Shown here: positions 19,991-28,549 of the stretch, piece after piece
How the letters are laid out: the number at the start of each line of letters is the position of its first letter
Position numbering within the stretch: the stretch's first letter is position 1
Assembly (NCBI RefSeq): GCF_009760925.1
Contig: NZ_VRLV01000003.1
Span: 124,001 to 188,000, forward strand
Length of the DNA stretch: 64,000 bases
Reading direction: 5' to 3'
Origin: Nonomuraea typhae
GTDB taxonomy: Bacteria; Actinomycetota; Actinomycetes; Streptosporangiales; Streptosporangiaceae
Position numbers and translations under genes: made by a program
Notes under the pieces: generated by a model
What the model was told of the DNA's origin: nothing
Databases searched by the model: none
The model's input: only the letters and a program-made list of their open reading frames with translations

Positions 19991-21583
19991 CAGGAACTTC
20001 GCGGCCACGGGGGCGGCGACCTTGCCGCCGCCTCCACCGCCCTCGACCACGACGGCGAAGGCCAGCGGGCCCTTGTAGCCCATGAACCAGGCGTGTGACT
20101 CCAGCTTGGGGCCAGTGCCGTACTCGGCCGTGCCGGTCTTGCCCCGGGTTCCCGAGGGCAGGCCGGCGGCCTTGGCGGTGCCCTTGGTCACCACGGCCGA
20201 CATCATGGCCCCGAGCCGGCCGGGCACGCCTTCGGGCAGCTCACGCGGCTCGGCCTTCTGCTTGAGGCCGGGCACGAGGGTGGGCGGGCGCCAGGTGCCG
20301 TCGGCGATGGCGCCCGCCACGGCGGCCATGGTCAGCGGGCTGGCGGTGATGCGGGCCTGGCCGAAGGACTCGGCGGCCAGTTCGGCGTCGGACTCCGCCT
20401 TGGGGAAGCTGGGCTTGGTGGCCGGCACGCCGATGGTGAGCGGCTGGTTGAAGCCGACCTGCTCGGCGGTCTCCAGCAGCTTCTCCGCTCCCAGCCGCCG
20501 CTGGGCGAGCGGGGCGAACGTGGTGTTGCAGGAGTAGGCGAAGGAGTCGGAGAAGGTCAGCGAGCCGTACTCGGCACGCTCGGAGTTGCGGATCTTCAGC
20601 CCGCCCACGGTGGCGTACTTGGGGCAGGTGACCCGCTCCTGCGGCCCGAGGCCGCCGCCCAGCAGCCCGATGGCCGTGACCGCCTTGAACGTGGAGCCGG
20701 GCGCGTACCGCCCGTTGATGGCCCGGTCGAAACCGCCCCGGTTGTTGACCACGGCCTTGATCTCGCCGCTGTCGCTCTCGAGGGCGACCAGGGCCGCCGG
20801 CTTGTCGAGGTCCTTGACGGCGGCGACCGCGGCATCCTGGATCCGGGGATCCAGGGTGGTCTCCAGCTTCTCGCCGTCCGCGCCGTCCATGGTCTCGAGC
20901 GTCTTGCCGCCGAGCTGGACCTCGGTGGCGGGCGTCCCGGCCAGCTGCTTCTGGAACGTCTCCTGCAGCCCGCCCCGCCCCACGGCCTGGCCGACCTTGT
21001 ACGAGGGGCCGAGCTGGTCCACGTCCTTCTTGGTCGCCTTGTCCAGGAAGCCCACCAGTTGCTGGATCGACCCGCCGACCTGGCCGGTGTCGATGCGCTC
21101 GCCGGTGGCGTCGGTGATCTCGGCCCGAGCCGGCCAGCGCGTCTTGAGCGCGAACGTGGCGCCGGGCGTCATGGACGGGTGCAGCGTCTGCGGCGTCCAG
21201 TCCACCTTCCAGGTGCGGTCGGTCACCTTCACGGGGATCTGTCCCTCGTAGGTCCACGTGCCGGCGTTCTTGAGCTTGAGCTCCGCGGTGTACGGCACCG
21301 CCGACCGGCCGTCCTGCTCCGGGGCCGCGTTGCCCAGCGTGACCTTGAGCCCTTCGACCGCCAGGCCGGTGCGCATCTGCTCGTACCCGGCCAGCGACTG
21401 GGGCGCGGCCAGTTCCCTGGTCATGGCGGCGGCGTCGCCGTTCTGCCACGCGCCGGCGAACCGGCCCGCGGTCTCCATGGGGCTGCCCGTGGTACGCAGC
21501 AGCAGGTAGGCGCCTCCGCCTGCCGCCGCCAGTGCGAGCACCGTCACCCCGGACACGATCGCGATGGTCCTACCTCGCGCCAC
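19976..21583 (-). CDS. Penicillin-binding protein, monofunctional transpeptidase with NTF2-like N-domain
   Basis: 535 residues, a cell-wall D,D-transpeptidase anchored by an N-terminal membrane helix (TIAIVSGVTVLALAAAGGGA). An NTF2-like/MecA-type N-terminal domain follows at about residues 35-150 (AGRFAGAWQNGDAAAM), then a linker and the transpeptidase domain with all three motifs: STFK near residue 295, SCN near 351 and KTGTAEYG near 481. The architecture is that of class B PBPs of the PbpA/MecA-like group common in actinobacteria. It is not beside division genes, so a specialised or accessory role is likely. Its last bases lie in the 37-bp tandem repeat. Confidence 0.92.
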   Translation of the reverse strand: MARGRTIAIVSGVTVLALAAAGGGAYLLLRTTGSPMETAGRFAGAWQNGDAAAMTRELAAPQSLAGYEQMRTGLAVEGLKVTLGNAAPEQDGRSAVPYTAELKLKNAGTWTYEGQIPVKVTDRTWKVDWTPQTLHPSMTPGATFALKTRWPARAEITDATGERIDTGQVGGSIQQLVGFLDKATKKDVDQLGPSYKVGQAVGRGGLQETFQKQLAGTPATEVQLGGKTLETMDGADGEKLETTLDPRIQDAAVAAVKDLDKPAALVALESDSGEIKAVVNNRGGFDRAINGRYAPGSTFKAVTAIGLLGGGLGPQERVTCPKYATVGGLKIRNSERAEYGSLTFSDSFAYSCNTTFAPLAQRRLGAEKLLETAEQVGFNQPLTIGVPATKPSFPKAESDAELAAESFGQARITASPLTMAAVAGAIADGTWRPPTLVPGLKQKAEPRELPEGVPGRLGAMMSAVVTKGTAKAAGLPSGTRGKTGTAEYGTGPKLESHAWFMGYKGPLAFAVVVEGGGGGGKVAAPVAAKFLRGLP

Positions 21584-21651
21584 TGCTCAGCCCCCTGATC
21601 CGTCGGCAGACCCCAAGTTCCCGAGCTTAGTAGCGGACATATCCCGACATG

Positions 21652-21876
21652 TCACACTTTTGCAGATCGTTCCCCGGGGGCCGCGCCGATCGCGGCGACG
21701 GGATCGCGGGCCGCGTTGACGGCCCGGGGGTCCCAGCAGAACGGGCGGCATTCCAGCATACGGCCGTCGCGCACCGTGATCAGTTGGACGATCAGGGTCT
21801 CGGCCTCTTTGCCTGTGGCGCGGCTGCGGAAGCGCACCCGGTTGCGGACGGCGTGCGTATCGCCCGGATGTTTCAC
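21652..21876 (-). pseudogene. SnoaL/NTF2-like remnant, N-terminus missing
   Basis: The 74-residue frame contains a segment typical of the C-terminal half of SnoaL-like/NTF2 proteins (RSRATGKEAETLIVQLITVR then DGRMLECRPFCWDPRAVNAA). The N-terminal helix and first strands of that ~110-130-residue fold are absent, and an in-frame stop lies just before the only start. It is either a decayed gene or a very short expressed variant; no SD is visible. Confidence 0.5.
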
Positions 21877-21905
21877 CGTTCACCGGCGCAAATCAGACCG
21901 CTGAG

Positions 21906-21946
21906 CCGCGGATGCCGTCCTTCATGCGGGAGGACGGCATCCGCGG
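21906..21946 (-). terminator. Strong hairpin terminator after the collagen-like gene
   Basis: A perfect 15-bp inverted repeat, CCGCGGATGCCGTCC (21906-21920) and its complement (21932-21946), with an 11-base loop, 13 bases past the stop of the collagen-like gene. No T-tract, as is common in actinomycetes. Confidence 0.75.
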
Positions 21947-21959
21947 TGTAACCGGCCGG

Positions 21960-22580
21960 TCAGGGGGTGTGATCGACGAATGCCGTGCAGTTACCCGGCC
22001 AGGCAGGATGATTCATGTTGCTGCCCGGGATCGGATCCACCTTGCAGGTGGTCTGGGCGACCTTTCCGGCCGAATTGAGGACCGTGACGTGGAGGTTGTC
22101 CCCATGGACTGCCAGGGAAACGTCGATGACGTTACCGGGATAACCGGGACGAGTGGAGATGTTGTGCCATGTAGGGATTGTTCGGGGATCGCGGATGTAC
22201 GTCTTTCCATCCCCCGGCGCCAGGCCGATGAACTTGACGTTGCCGTGGAACGCGCTGTCGATCCCGCGGGCCGCGCCGGCCGGCCCGGGCGGTCCCGGAG
22301 GTCCGGTCTTCCCGGGAGGTCCGGCGGGACCGCGCTCACCCGGCCGGCATTTGCAGCCGCCCCCCGAATGGCACCGGTGGCAGCGCTTGGGCCCCCAGAA
22401 GGGGCGGCCGTGGTGACGCAGCGACGGTTTGTCCCGCGGCGGCGGCGACACCTCACTTTCCGCGGCGACGCCGCTCTGCGCATTCGCGATAGTCGGAGGC
22501 AGCGACGAAAGGGCTACCACGGCCGCGACGGCCGTCCCGAGGTAAACGCCTTTCCTGCCCAGGCTGGAGCGGTACGACAT
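21960..22580 (-). CDS. Secreted protein with a short collagen-like Gly-X-Y segment
   Basis: 206 residues with a signal peptide (YLGTAVAAVVALSSLPPTIANA). The mature part has a His/Cys-rich cluster (RCHRCHSGGGCKC), then about eight Gly-X-Y triplets (GERGPAGPPGKTGPPGPPGP), then a ~100-residue C-terminal globular domain ending in a Cys pair (TTCKVDPIPG, GNCTAFVDHTP). Bacterial collagen-like proteins trimerise through such segments and are often surface or matrix components. The preceding Cys/His patch could bind metal or crosslink the trimer. An SD-like GAGAGGGG precedes the TTG/ATG pair; I chose the ATG. Function unknown. Confidence 0.75.
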   Translation of the reverse strand: MSYRSSLGRKGVYLGTAVAAVVALSSLPPTIANAQSGVAAESEVSPPPRDKPSLRHHGRPFWGPKRCHRCHSGGGCKCRPGERGPAGPPGKTGPPGPPGPAGAARGIDSAFHGNVKFIGLAPGDGKTYIRDPRTIPTWHNISTRPGYPGNVIDVSLAVHGDNLHVTVLNSAGKVAQTTCKVDPIPGSNMNHPAWPGNCTAFVDHTP

Positions 22581-22673
22581 CAAGGCCCCTCTCTCTTACG
22601 ATTGGCCAACGTGGGATTACCCGACGTCAACTCGCGACAATCTGGGCCGAGTCGCTAACAATCTGCAAAAGTA

Positions 22674-23369
22674 TTACCTGGTACTCGCCCGGACATGGAC
22701 GGGGTCGCCGATGTCAAGCACCCGGAAAATGAGGTCGGCCGCGTGGATCGGAACCCGGACACAGCCATGAGAAGCCGGTCTCCTGGGCACCGAGCGGGAG
22801 CCGTGAATGGCTATTCCGCCGTTGAAATACAGGGAGTTGTACATCGAGCCGAGCGGGCCGGTCGTCCAGCCCGCGGCGCGCCGGTCGATCTGAAAGTCGC
22901 CCGTCGGGGTGACCGCGACGGCGCAGCGTCCGCTGTGGCAGTATTCCACCCCTGCGCCCGTGGACACGTGCACGGTCATGATCTGGCGATGGTCGCGATA
23001 CACGGTCAGCAGCTGCCGCTTGAGGTCGACCAGCGCGCCCGTGCGCAGGCTCAGGGGCAGCGGCCTGCGGTGGTCAGACGTGCGCAGGGCCCGCAGGGTG
23101 CGGGGGCCCACCCTGGTCCGCGGTTGCAGGCCCCGGCTCTTCTGGAAGGCCCACACCGCATACCGGGTACGCGCGTCGTACACGCCGCTGGGCCGCTCCC
23201 ACAGGAAGCCGCGCCGGTACAGCGCCTCCTGCATGCCGATGACCGCCGCACCGCGCGAGCCGTACGACAGCGGCGCGGTGTCGGCATATGCCGGCCCGCC
23301 GGAAAAAAGCGCCGCCACATACGCCAGCACGCCGGCGCCAACCGCCCCCCACCGACCCTTATGCCTCAC
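22674..23369 (-). CDS. L,D-transpeptidase with peptidoglycan-binding domain
   Basis: 231 residues: a signal peptide (GAGVLAYVAALFSGGPAYA), a PG_binding_1 domain at about residues 35-95 (YGSRGAAVIGMQEALYRRGF...YAVWAFQKSRGL), and a YkuD catalytic domain with IAIHGSRSVP and the active-site SHGCVRVP near residue 201. It makes or remodels 3-3 crosslinks in the cell wall, or attaches proteins. It lies 93 bases upstream of, and on the same strand as, the collagen-like gene, so the two envelope genes may be co-regulated. Confidence 0.92.
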   Translation of the reverse strand: MRHKGRWGAVGAGVLAYVAALFSGGPAYADTAPLSYGSRGAAVIGMQEALYRRGFLWERPSGVYDARTRYAVWAFQKSRGLQPRTRVGPRTLRALRTSDHRRPLPLSLRTGALVDLKRQLLTVYRDHRQIMTVHVSTGAGVEYCHSGRCAVAVTPTGDFQIDRRAAGWTTGPLGSMYNSLYFNGGIAIHGSRSVPRRPASHGCVRVPIHAADLIFRVLDIGDPVHVRASTR

Positions 23370-23476
23370 AAATCCTGACTACCCCCGCTTCCCATACCAT
23401 TATCCCCACGAAATTCCTCAGATTTCCCGACATTCGCCAATGCGAACATCGGCCATCCACGTGGCGCCCTTTCCGC

Positions 23477-24310
23477 TCAGTCGAAGACGAACGCCTTCCA
23501 GCGGGCGACCCCGGTGTCCCGCACCGCGAACCAGCCCTGATTCCGTTCGAGCTGCTCGGGTGACCAGTAAAGGATCCAGTAGACGTGGCTGGGCATGAGG
23601 TGCTCGTCACGCGGGTTGTACATCACGATCTCCCGCACGCCGACCTCGTCGAGGAGGAAACGCGGCTGTGCGAAGTACACGCTGTACGCCTGGCCGCGCG
23701 GGACGTAGTGGTACTGGAGGACGGCGGTCACCGAGGTGTCGTAATCCCGGTTGAGCGCCTGAAGGGAGAGGGGATAGCTGCCGTAGCGGGTGCGGTGATG
23801 CTCGATGTCGGCGATGAGCTGCCCGCTGCCGGCCATCAGCCGCGCCCGGGCGGCGTCGGTGAGCGGCGCCAGGAGCAGGATCTGGGCCAGCAGGAGCACC
23901 GGCGCAAGCGTGACGAGGCAGAGCGGCGCGCGACCGGCCCCCCGCTCCCCCGCGCACAGCGCCCTGACCCGGGGGACCCAGCGGACCAGCACCAGCGACC
24001 AGAGCCCCGCCACCAGGAGGCCGAAGGAGAAGCCCGCGGTCAAGGCCGCCGCCCCGGCCACGGCGAGCGCGGCCAACGTGGCGAGACAGATCGCCGCCAC
24101 CGCGTGCCGGAACACCCGGCGGCCCCGCCTCCGCTGAATCAGCCACACCATCCCCACGGGTACGGCCGGCATGCCGAACAGCCCGGCGACCTGCACCAGG
24201 ACCGACAGCGGCAACGCCATCGCGTCGTGGGCGCCGGGCAGGAACGGATAGGCCATCACCAGGATGAGGGCCACGGCCGCGCCGGCGATGAGGAAGACGG
24301 TCCTCGCCAT
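23477..24310 (-). CDS. Polytopic membrane protein of unknown function
   Basis: 277 residues with about five N-terminal hydrophobic helices (for example FLIAGAAVALILVMAYPFL, VAAICLATLAALAVAGAAAL, LCLVTLAPVLLLAQILLLAP). A ~120-residue extracytoplasmic domain follows, starting DIEHHRTRYGSYPLSLQAL, reminiscent of the periplasmic part of pilin-like 'IEAYRARHGRYP' proteins. It ends with many aromatic residues (HVYWILYWSPEQLERNQGW). I do not recognise the family. Start ATG 24310 follows no strong SD. On the same strand, about 100 bases upstream of the L,D-transpeptidase gene. Confidence 0.6.
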   Translation of the reverse strand: MARTVFLIAGAAVALILVMAYPFLPGAHDAMALPLSVLVQVAGLFGMPAVPVGMVWLIQRRRGRRVFRHAVAAICLATLAALAVAGAAALTAGFSFGLLVAGLWSLVLVRWVPRVRALCAGERGAGRAPLCLVTLAPVLLLAQILLLAPLTDAARARLMAGSGQLIADIEHHRTRYGSYPLSLQALNRDYDTSVTAVLQYHYVPRGQAYSVYFAQPRFLLDEVGVREIVMYNPRDEHLMPSHVYWILYWSPEQLERNQGWFAVRDTGVARWKAFVFD

Positions 24311-24395
24311 GCGCCGGACGCTAGCAGCCGGGCGTGCAGCCCCCGTGGACGTCCCGTGCAGACCCTGCACGGGACCCGCGTGCATGGCCTGCACG

Positions 24396-24518
24396 GGAGC
24401 CCCGGCTCACCCCGCCGGCCCTGCTCACGGAGTCCCGGCTCAGCCCGCCGACCTTGCTCACGGAGTCCCGGCTCAGCCCCCCACCTTGCTCACGGAGTCC
24501 CGGCTCAGCCCGCCGACC
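24396..24518. repeat. 32-33-bp tandem repeat at the 3' end of the HelR-like gene
   Basis: Four units start at 24396, 24429, 24462 and 24494, each beginning GGAG(C/T)CCCGGCTCA; the third has lost one base. On the minus strand the unit contains GGGCTGAGCC, the last codon and TGA stop of the helicase gene. The array is therefore a multiplication of that gene's 3' end, as also seen behind the PBP gene. Confidence 0.85.
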
Positions 24519-26655
24519 GGCTCGTGAGGATGACGAGGTGCTGCGTCGCCCGGGTCATGGCGACGTAGCGGTCGACCGCTCCCTCGACGCCGTCGCCGTA
24601 CGACTCGGGATCGACGAGGACGACCAGGTCGAACTCCATCCCCTTCGCCAGCTCCGGCGTCAGCGACCGCACGCGGGGCCGCTCCTGGAACGCCGGGTCG
24701 CCGATGACGCAGGCGACCCCGTCGTCGTGCTCGGCGAGCCAGGCGTCGAGGACGGCGTCCAGCTCGGCGACGGACCCGTGGACGACGGGCCGGCCGCTGG
24801 CCCGGATCGAGGATGGCACGTTGGCGTCCGGGAGCACGGCCCGGATGACCGGCTCGGCCGCCGTCATGACCTCTTCCGGCGTCCGGTAGTTGATGCTCAG
24901 GGAGGCCAGGTTGATCTGGTCGAGCCCGATGCGCTCGAGGCGCTGCTGCCACGACTCGGTGAAGCCGTGCCTGGCCTGGGCGCGGTCGCCGACGATGGTG
25001 AAGCTCCGCGAAGGGCAGCGCAGCAGCAGCATCTGCCACTCCGCATCGGTCAGTTCCTGGGCCTCGTCCACGACGACGTGGGCGAACGGGCCGGCGAGCC
25101 GGTCGGCTTCGAGGGCGGGCAGTTCGGACTCGTCGACCAGGTTCCGCTGAAGGTCCTCCCGGCGTAGCTGCGTCACGAGGCCCTCGCCGTCGTCGTCGGC
25201 CGCGATCAGGCTGTCGACGACCTGGGCCATGCGCTCGCGCTGGGCGGCGAGGGCGGCTTCCTGCCTGCGCTTGTGCCGGGACGCCTCCGGGTCGCCGAGA
25301 CGCTGGCGGGCCGCGTCCAGGAGCGGCAGGTCGGAGACCGTCCAAGCCTGGGCGTCGGCGCGCTGCAGCTTCTTGATCTCCTCGGGGGTGAGCCACGGGG
25401 CGCACAGGCGCAGGTAGGCGGGCACCGTCCACAGGTCGCCGACCAGGTCGGCCGCCTCGATCAGCGGCCAGGCGCGGTTGAAGGCCGTGAGCAGTTCCCT
25501 GTTCTGCAGCAGCGACTTGCGGACGAGTTCGGCCGGGGCCTCCTCGTCGTGCTTGTCCACCAGGATCGTGAGCAGTTCCGCCCAGATCTGGTCGCGGGCG
25601 TCGTTGTGCGGGGTGCCGGGGTCCGGCGCGGCGAACGCCTCGGCCCAGTCCTCGGCGCTCAGCCAGACGTCGGACCAGTGGGTGGTGACGGTCATCCCCT
25701 TGGCGGGCGCGTTCTCGTAGAACCTGACGGCCGGTTCGATCGCCTTCACCATGGTCGCGGCGGCCTTCAGGCGGGCCACCTCCGGGTCGGGCTCGGCCGC
25801 CGCCTTGGCGCCCTCGGGAACGAGGTCACGCAACGTGCAGGTCTGCACGCCCTCCTCGCCGAGGCTGGGCAGTACGTCGGCGACGTAGGCGAGATAGGGC
25901 TGGTGCGGGCCGACGAACAGCACGCCGCCCCGGCGGTGACCGAGGCGCGGGTCGGAGTAGAGGAGGTAGGCGGAGCGGTGCAGCGCGACGACGGTCTTGC
26001 CGGTGCCCGGGCCGCCGTCGACGACCAGGGCGCCGCGGGAGCCCGCCCGGATGATGGCGTCCTGGTCGGCCTGGATGGTGCCGAGCACGTCGCGCATCCT
26101 GGCCGAGCGGCTGCTGCCCAGGCTGGCGATGAAGGCCGACTGGTCGTCCAGCGCGGCGTGGCCTTCGATGCCGTCCGCGGTGAACACCTCGTCCCAGTAG
26201 TCGCCGATGCGGCCGCGGGTCCAGCGGTACCTGCGGCGGCTGGTCAGGCCCATCGGGTTGCCGTGCGTGGCGCCGAAGAACGGCTCGGCCGCCGGGGAGC
26301 GCCAGTCGAGCAGCAGCCGGCGTCCCTCCCGGTCCGTGAGGCCCAGCCGTCCGACGTAGACGGGTTCCTCCGGGTTGTCGGCGCTGACCATGCGGCCGAG
26401 GCACAGATCCAGGCCGAAACGGCGCAGGGTGCGCAGGCGGGCGGTCAGGCGGTGGATCTCCAGGTCCCGGTCCAGCGCCTGCTGGCCCTTGCCGCCGGCC
26501 GCCATGCGCTCGGCGTCGAGGCGGCCGGACAGGTCGGTGATCGACTGCTCGAGGCTTTCCGCGATGGCGGCGAAGTGCCGCTCGTCGGCGGCGATCAGCG
26601 TGGGGTCGGCTTTGCGGGCGAGGCGGTCGGGAAGATCGAACGCGCTGGTAGTCAA
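24505..26655 (-). CDS. HelD/HelR-like RNA polymerase-associated superfamily 1 helicase
   Basis: 716 residues. Coiled-coil N-terminal region (residues ~20-85, IAESLEQSITDLSGRLDAER), the HelD signature YVGRLGLTDREGRRLLLDWR followed by SPAAEPFFGATHG, Walker A VVDGGPGTGKTVVALHRSAYLL near residue 217, Walker B VVVDEAQE near 527, and late UvrD-like motifs ending YVAMTRATQHLVIL. HelD proteins enter both channels of RNA polymerase and remove DNA, RNA or drugs. The actinobacterial HelR branch displaces rifamycins and gives tolerance. It is the second gene after a rifamycin-inactivating-type glycosyltransferase, 42 bases downstream, under a RAE-like site, which supports HelR rather than a general recycling HelD. 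The 3' end is inside a tandem repeat. Confidence 0.86.
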   Translation of the reverse strand: MTTSAFDLPDRLARKADPTLIAADERHFAAIAESLEQSITDLSGRLDAERMAAGGKGQQALDRDLEIHRLTARLRTLRRFGLDLCLGRMVSADNPEEPVYVGRLGLTDREGRRLLLDWRSPAAEPFFGATHGNPMGLTSRRRYRWTRGRIGDYWDEVFTADGIEGHAALDDQSAFIASLGSSRSARMRDVLGTIQADQDAIIRAGSRGALVVDGGPGTGKTVVALHRSAYLLYSDPRLGHRRGGVLFVGPHQPYLAYVADVLPSLGEEGVQTCTLRDLVPEGAKAAAEPDPEVARLKAAATMVKAIEPAVRFYENAPAKGMTVTTHWSDVWLSAEDWAEAFAAPDPGTPHNDARDQIWAELLTILVDKHDEEAPAELVRKSLLQNRELLTAFNRAWPLIEAADLVGDLWTVPAYLRLCAPWLTPEEIKKLQRADAQAWTVSDLPLLDAARQRLGDPEASRHKRRQEAALAAQRERMAQVVDSLIAADDDGEGLVTQLRREDLQRNLVDESELPALEADRLAGPFAHVVVDEAQELTDAEWQMLLLRCPSRSFTIVGDRAQARHGFTESWQQRLERIGLDQINLASLSINYRTPEEVMTAAEPVIRAVLPDANVPSSIRASGRPVVHGSVAELDAVLDAWLAEHDDGVACVIGDPAFQERPRVRSLTPELAKGMEFDLVVLVDPESYGDGVEGAVDRYVAMTRATQHLVILTSRSAG

Positions 26656-26697
26656 GGAATTCAGCTCCGATGTGGTTGTTCTCGGTGACCGCGTCTT

Positions 26698-27909
26698 CTA
26701 GTGGAGGTCGGTGAGCAGCCGCTTCGCGGCCACCATGGCGCCGTCGGCCCGGATCGTGGCGGCCACGGCGGCCGCTCGTGCGCGGGTTTCCGGGGCCAGT
26801 GCCGTACCGAGGGCGGCGGAAAGGGAGGCGAAAGTCGGCGCCGGGCCGTCGTGCGCCACGCCGATGCCCAGCTCGGCCACCCGGGCGGCCCAGTACGGCT
26901 GGTCGGCCACCTGGGGCACCACCACCTGCGGGGCGCCGGAGCGGGTGGCGGTCGTCGTGGTGCCCGCGCCGCCGTGGTGCACGACGGCGGCCACCCGGCC
27001 GAACAACGCCTGCTGGTTCACCTCGCCCACGACGAAGCAGTCGTCCCGGTCGTCGATCAGGTCCAGGCCGGCCCAGCCCCGGGCCACGACCACACGGCGG
27101 CCCGCGGCCCGGACCGCCTCGATGACCACCCGGGCGACGTCCGTGGACGCGCGCATGGGCATGCTGCCGAAGCCCGCGTACACCGGCGGCGGGCCGGCGT
27201 CCAGGAAGGCGAGCAGGTCGTCCGGGAGCGGGTTGGCGTCGGGCAGGATCCAGGCGCCGGTCTGGACGACGTCCAGGTCCGGCGTCTCCTTCCACGGGTC
27301 CAGGACCGGGTCCGTCGCCAGCCACGGCCGGCGGCCGATGACGTAGTCGCGGACGTGCTCCACCGGCGGCAGGCCGATCGCGGCCCGGTTGGTGTTGAGC
27401 GCCGCGCCGAACAGGGCGTCGATGCTCCGGGCGTCGAGCTCCCACAACACCCGGTTGCGGGTCTCCCCCGGCGGGAACGGCCGGCCCGGGTAGGCCAGGG
27501 GCGAGTGGTACGGCGACGGCAGCGTGAGCTGCTGGAAGGTCACCGACACGGAGGGGATGCCCAGCTTCTCGGCCACCGACCGCGCCCCGGCCGCGGCCGG
27601 CAGCGCACCCGTCGCCACCACGACGTCACACCCTTCGGCCGCGTCGATGACCGTGCCGAACTGGCCGGCGATCAGCTCGGCCGCGCGCCGGGGCAGGTCC
27701 GCAGCCCGCGGCGCCGCGGCCGTCAGCGCCCGCGCCGACTGGTAGACCGGCACCAGCGGCACGTCGATGCCGGCCAGCCGCTGGGCGAAGTCCTCGTCCG
27801 GCGGCGCGCACACGCGCACCTCCGCGCCGAGTTCCCGCAGCCGCACCGCGAGCCCGGCCAGCGGTTCGACATCTCCGCGCGAGCCGTACGTCGACAGCAG
27901 CACCCGCAT
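26698..27909 (-). CDS. Macrolide-type glycosyltransferase, probable rifamycin glycosyltransferase
   Basis: 403-residue GT-B fold GT1 enzyme. The start MRVLLSTYGSRGDVEPLAGLA and the C-terminal nucleotide-sugar motif VVHHGGAGTTTTATRSGAPQ (near residue 311) define the MGT/UGT family. ATG 27909 has the SD GGGGGA at the right distance, and upstream in-frame codons are unlike the family. Relatives named Rgt glucosylate and inactivate rifamycins and are characteristically preceded by the rifamycin-associated element; a matching palindrome sits 58 bases upstream of this start. Operon partner of the HelR-like gene, so inactivation and target protection would be induced together. Without the element I could only say antibiotic/sterol-type glycosyltransferase. 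Confidence 0.82.
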   Translation of the reverse strand: MRVLLSTYGSRGDVEPLAGLAVRLRELGAEVRVCAPPDEDFAQRLAGIDVPLVPVYQSARALTAAAPRAADLPRRAAELIAGQFGTVIDAAEGCDVVVATGALPAAAGARSVAEKLGIPSVSVTFQQLTLPSPYHSPLAYPGRPFPPGETRNRVLWELDARSIDALFGAALNTNRAAIGLPPVEHVRDYVIGRRPWLATDPVLDPWKETPDLDVVQTGAWILPDANPLPDDLLAFLDAGPPPVYAGFGSMPMRASTDVARVVIEAVRAAGRRVVVARGWAGLDLIDDRDDCFVVGEVNQQALFGRVAAVVHHGGAGTTTTATRSGAPQVVVPQVADQPYWAARVAELGIGVAHDGPAPTFASLSAALGTALAPETRARAAAVAATIRADGAMVAAKRLLTDLH

Positions 27910-27967
27910 TAAGCGTCCCCCATTTTCGCAGCTAAAAGGCCTCGGCCGTTGATTGTGCGGCATGACC

Positions 27968-27988
27968 GGGGTCTTGTGGCAAGTCCCC
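27968..27988 (-). promoter_or_regulatory. Rifamycin-associated element (RAE)-like palindrome
   Basis: The core CTTGTGGCAAG (27973-27983) is flanked by GGGGT on the left and TCCCC on the right, giving a 21-bp inverted repeat with a 3-base centre. It matches my recollection of the RAE core (CTTG-CGG-CAAG between G-rich and C-rich ends). In the gene's direction the TTGCCA inside it could serve as a -35, with CACAAT 19 bases on. It stands before the glycosyltransferase-HelR pair. Confidence 0.8.
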
Positions 27989-28096
27989 GAGTGCGCTATA
28001 GGTTGAGAGTGGAGGGGAGCGGCAACCCCCTGCCCTCACCCGCGCAGCGGCCCACGGGAGAATGAGAGCTCGTCTCGAGGACTGGGAGAGCTCGCC

Positions 28097-28531
28097 GTGG
28101 TCAGTGTCAGCGTGGAAACCCCGCAGCAAACCGAGCAGCGCCTGCGCCGCGTGATCGCCCTGGCCGACTTCACCGTCCACGAGGGCGTCTGGTGCTTCGA
28201 GGAGTCTCCCGCCGACCGGCCGCCCGAGCTCACCCCCGGCACGCTGGCGGTGGTGCGCGACGCCGACAGCTGGAGCAGCCTCGTCCCGCTGGCCGGACCG
28301 CGGGAGCAGGTCGAGGAGTTCGGGATCTTCTCCTTCCACTTCCCGCCCGGCGCCGACAACAGCGGCTTCGTCGGCTGGCTGGCCACCCGCCTCAAGGCCG
28401 AGCTGGGCACCGGTGTGTTCGTCGTGTGCGGCAGCAACCGTGCCCGGGGCGGGATCTACGATTACTGGGGTTGTCCCGTCGGCCTGCTGGACGAGGCCGT
28501 CGCCGTGGTCGAGGCCCTGCGTTCGTCCTGA
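28097..28531 (+). CDS. DUF6196-like protein
   Basis: 144 residues from GTG. The sequence (VSVETPQQTEQRLRRVIALA, then FGIFSFHFPPGADNSGFVGW, then GTGVFVVCGSNRARGGIYDY) matches an uncharacterised actinobacterial family I remember as DUF6196. Cytoplasmic, alpha/beta, no signal peptide. Divergent from the glycosyltransferase with ~190 bases between starts. Function unknown; a link to the rifamycin genes or to the CHAT gene downstream is not shown. Confidence 0.65.
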   Translation: MVSVSVETPQQTEQRLRRVIALADFTVHEGVWCFEESPADRPPELTPGTLAVVRDADSWSSLVPLAGPREQVEEFGIFSFHFPPGADNSGFVGWLATRLKAELGTGVFVVCGSNRARGGIYDYWGCPVGLLDEAVAVVEALRSS

Positions 28532-28549
28532 CCGCCGGGCATGGTCGGC

